From Paracoccaceae bacterium (lineage in GTDB: Bacteria; Pseudomonadota; Alphaproteobacteria; Rhodobacterales; Rhodobacteraceae), in the NCBI GenBank assembly GCA_029244725.1, contig JAQWQJ010000012.1, forward strand, positions 1 through 42,925: a stretch of 42,925 nt of DNA. Direction: 5' to 3'. The translations under genes were made by a program, and so were the position numbers. This document shows, one piece after another, positions 40,797 to 42,925 of this stretch (its first letter is position 1; every line of letters starts with the position of its first letter). Below the pieces are notes generated by a model, which made no database searches, was not told the origin of the DNA, and saw only the letters and a program-made list of their open reading frames with translations.

Positions 40797-42131
40797 TGAA
40801 ACCTCAACGAAAATACCGCTTTTGGCGCGCACTGTTAGATGGGCAACCGGTTCAGGTACTTCAGCCGGTAAAGCCTTAAACTCATAGTCGACCGTTAATT
40901 TGGCCAGCATCAGCGGCCCCTCGATCATTGCGAAACCCGCGCCAGGGCACACCCGCTTGCCAGTTGAAAATGGAATGTAGGCATTTCGCATGCATTCCTT
41001 TCCATTGTCGGTGTTCCATCGATTTGGGTCAAAATCATCAGGATTGTCCCACTGGCGCGAATGACGATGCAAATGCCAAGGGCTAATCACAATCTGCGCG
41101 CCGGGCGGTACATCACGATCGCGAAAGCATTCTGGCTGCGATGCTTCGCGAACCATCATTGGAACGGGTGGGTAAAGCCGCAGCGCCTCACGAAATACAT
41201 CGCGGGCCGTTTTTAGTTTTGAAACCGCGCTAAAGTCGGTCAAATCCTGCTCAATTGCTTCTTCGGCCACTTTTGATTGCCACTCTGGATTGGCAGCCAA
41301 CAGGTAAAGAGACCAAGCCAACGCAGACGCGCTGGTTTCATGCCCTGCAAGAAAGAATATCGCTACCTGATCGACCATTTCGTCTTTTGAAAACAGCTCT
41401 CCCGTTTGCGGATCGGGGGTCGTCATGATTTTAGTGGCGAGGTCTTGTGGGGCCGAGCCCATGTCAATCTCACGATGTCTTTCCTCGACCAATCGTGTGA
41501 TCAGTGCGCGGATTTGTGCGGCCGTTGTTTTTGACTTTTTAGGGTGGAACCTCGGCATCCAACGCGGGCTGGGAACAAATGCAGCGAGATTGATAATCGG
41601 CTGACTTCTCTGGTGCTCTTTGAAGAGTTGAAAGACTTCGGTCGCCACTTCGTTTTCGATCGGTATCGAAAAAAGCGTGCGGAAAATGACATCAGCAGCG
41701 GCGTGGCTACACTGCTCCTCCAGCTCAACGTGTTTGCCCACAGGCATTCTAGCGACCGCAGCGATTGTGGCGCCGGACATGGCCGCAAAACTGTCTCTTA
41801 GCCTTCCACCCTCAAACGCGGGATCGATGATCCTGCGCTGCTTCTTCCAATGCTCTCCGTTCGTCAGGAACACCGACTGTCCAAGCAATGGTCGAAGCCC
41901 CTCGGCGATCCGATTAGACTTTGGAAAATCCATAGGGCGTTCTTTCAAAACCAAATCAATCAGTTCCGGTTGATTGATTAGATACGATCTGAAAAACGGC
42001 GTTTTGAACTCCGCCATCCACGCACGGTAGAGGCGCTCTGGCTGCGCAGACAATAAATCCTTGCGAAACAGCTTGAGATAGCGCCATAGCGAAACCTTGT
42101 CAGGACGCGAGATCGGCTTTGGCGGTCTCAT
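40779..42131 (-). CDS. Cytochrome P450
   Basis: A 450-residue heme monooxygenase. The oxygen-binding I-helix motif AGHET is at 262-266, ExxR at 315-318 (EALR), and the heme loop FSTGKRVCPG at 388-397 with Cys395 as the iron ligand. WKKQRR (95-100) in helix C probably contacts the heme propionate. No membrane anchor, so it is a soluble bacterial type needing separate redox partners, none of which are here. The substrate is unknown. Its ATG overlaps the stop of the upstream hydrolase as ATGA, so the two were co-translated and may act on one substrate. Confidence 0.95.
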   Translation of the reverse strand: MRPPKPISRPDKVSLWRYLKLFRKDLLSAQPERLYRAWMAEFKTPFFRSYLINQPELIDLVLKERPMDFPKSNRIAEGLRPLLGQSVFLTNGEHWKKQRRIIDPAFEGGRLRDSFAAMSGATIAAVARMPVGKHVELEEQCSHAAADVIFRTLFSIPIENEVATEVFQLFKEHQRSQPIINLAAFVPSPRWMPRFHPKKSKTTAAQIRALITRLVEERHREIDMGSAPQDLATKIMTTPDPQTGELFSKDEMVDQVAIFFLAGHETSASALAWSLYLLAANPEWQSKVAEEAIEQDLTDFSAVSKLKTARDVFREALRLYPPVPMMVREASQPECFRDRDVPPGAQIVISPWHLHRHSRQWDNPDDFDPNRWNTDNGKECMRNAYIPFSTGKRVCPGAGFAMIEGPLMLAKLTVDYEFKALPAEVPEPVAHLTVRAKSGIFVEVSKRTDR

Positions 42132-42781
42132 AGCGCCATATCCGTGAACTTGTTTACCGGCGTTTCGATCCTAGTTTTCGAGGATGTGCGATCTGCAAAG
42201 CGATCCTCAAGGCTTTGAGGGCCAGCAGTGATCCGGAAGTAGTCATAGTCACCGGGGCGATCAAACGCGCAAAGGTACTGAAAATGCAGCCGGAAATAGC
42301 GCCGCTTCAATTCGTTCCAACGCTGCTCAGAAAGGGTTTGAGTGAAAGCTGCAGAAATCACAATCAGCCATTTCTTGTCCTTGGTGGCAACACCGCTGAC
42401 CGCAACCGGATCACACAACGCAAAAGCGCAACCATCGCCGGGCGCCGTAACGTCAAGCCAGAATATTTTCGATTGCTCTGACATCTGTTGCAAATCACGT
42501 CGCAGTTCATCGGCGTCGGGTAAGAATGACATCATTGGCACCACTTGACCCAAAGACAAAAATCCTAACCGAGGCCCGACGCCCAAATTCGGATTTCGTC
42601 GCAATATTTCGGCCATTACATGCACCGCCAAATGAGCGCCTGAAGAGTGACCAACAATCAAAACTTCATCGCAATCGTCGTTTAGCGCGGCCTCTACTGT
42701 TTCGCCAAATTCTCTCAATCGAGCGTTCAATTCTTCTGGGTTGGCACCCCGAAACTGCGAGGAATACGCGTAATCCTGCAT
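42128..42781 (-). CDS. Alpha/beta-hydrolase-type protein, 5' end removed by IS insertion
   Basis: 217 codons from the first ATG. The GxSxG nucleophile elbow GHSSG is at residues 44-48 (Ser46), which is too near the start: the first strands of the alpha/beta fold are missing. Seven bases upstream of the ATG the IS terminal repeat begins. The frame continues upstream through the repeat to the transposase TAG, so the native start has been lost. The remnant probably has no native promoter and an incomplete fold. Substrate unknown. It overlaps the P450 by four bases. Confidence 0.75.
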   Translation of the reverse strand: MQDYAYSSQFRGANPEELNARLREFGETVEAALNDDCDEVLIVGHSSGAHLAVHVMAEILRRNPNLGVGPRLGFLSLGQVVPMMSFLPDADELRRDLQQMSEQSKIFWLDVTAPGDGCAFALCDPVAVSGVATKDKKWLIVISAAFTQTLSEQRWNELKRRYFRLHFQYLCAFDRPGDYDYFRITAGPQSLEDRFADRTSSKTRIETPVNKFTDMAL

Positions 42782-42788
42782 AAGATAA

Positions 42789-42925
42789 GGGGCTGACCCA
42801 GATAACTAGTTCAAATACTTCTTAACCCATTGTCTTAGCTGTGATAATTGCACTGACGGGTCACTGTTGTTAAAACGCCACTCACATTCCTTCAAATATA
42901 GTCCAAATTGGGCCTTTGGAACACC
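42789..42925 (-). mobile_element. IS1595-type insertion sequence, 3' end fragment (right window edge)
   Basis: An exact inverted copy of bases 5-141, with no mismatch over 137 bases. It starts with GGGGCTGACCCAGATAA, the terminal repeat, and runs off the right edge. The flanking bases differ from those of the left copy. Confidence 0.8.
42806..42925 (-). CDS. IS1595 family transposase, C-terminal fragment (right copy)
   Basis: The last 39 codons of the transposase, entering from the right edge and ending at TAG 42806-42808. It is identical in sequence to the left fragment. The frame after the TAG is open into the hydrolase remnant. Confidence 0.7.
   Translation of the reverse strand, partial: GVPKAQFGLYLKECEWRFNNSDPSVQLSQLRQWVKKYLN

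Overview
The window reads as a chromosomal segment of a marine alphaproteobacterium of the Rhodobacteraceae (Roseobacter group). The evidence is L-malyl-CoA/beta-methylmalyl-CoA lyase (Mcl1), small families typical of the group (DUF6314, DUF1244, DUF5671, a TIGR02300-type acidic protein), and the gene order yfgM-bamB-der, together with moderate GC and frequent ATGA/TAATG stop-start overlaps. I cannot name the species.

The two window ends are the same 137 bp in inverted orientation: the 3' end of an IS1595-type transposase gene plus its terminal repeat. The left copy reads inward on +, the right copy inward on -. The sequence therefore probably stops where an assembly broke in a multicopy IS. 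The right-hand copy has cut the 5' part off an alpha/beta-hydrolase gene.

Layout. 281-2546: queC-queD-queE-queF, preQ0/preQ1 synthesis for queuosine tRNA modification. 2601-8012: DUF6314, a small secreted protein, purB, a frameshifted NAD(P)-binding gene, a DMT permease, an LpxL-like acyltransferase with a changed catalytic position, and a DUF1223 protein. 8193-14442: acnB, then polA translationally joined to a CHMI-type isomerase. 14565-18720: mcl1, divergent from a D-glutamate degradation operon (dgcN, dgcA, D-amino-acid transaminase). 18790-20933: four genes on - (two hypothetical proteins, DUF1244, N-formylglutamate amidohydrolase). 21066-27217: pyk with a LacI-type palindrome in front, a small membrane protein, rpmI-rplT, a CHCC zinc finger, a LysE exporter, accA, a GntR regulator, a YgjP-like metallopeptidase and the TIGR02300 protein. 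27307-27382: tRNA-Ala(GGC). 27548-35385, all on -: yfgM, bamB, der, recF, a LysE exporter and gyrB. 35614-40757: an RND efflux adaptor-permease pair. 40779-42781: a cytochrome P450 and the IS-truncated hydrolase.

Most of this is core metabolism and information processing. No phage, CRISPR array, toxin-antitoxin or defence island is visible. The points most worth following are the IS-bounded ends and the truncated hydrolase, the T-run frameshift at 5192-5195, the valine at the catalytic acid position of the LpxL-like enzyme, the dgcN-dgcA-dat operon facing mcl1, a repeated hairpin-plus-GTATTTTTGGCAAGATAAA element, several palindromes at promoters, and recF lying in the yfgM-bamB-der group instead of beside dnaN.
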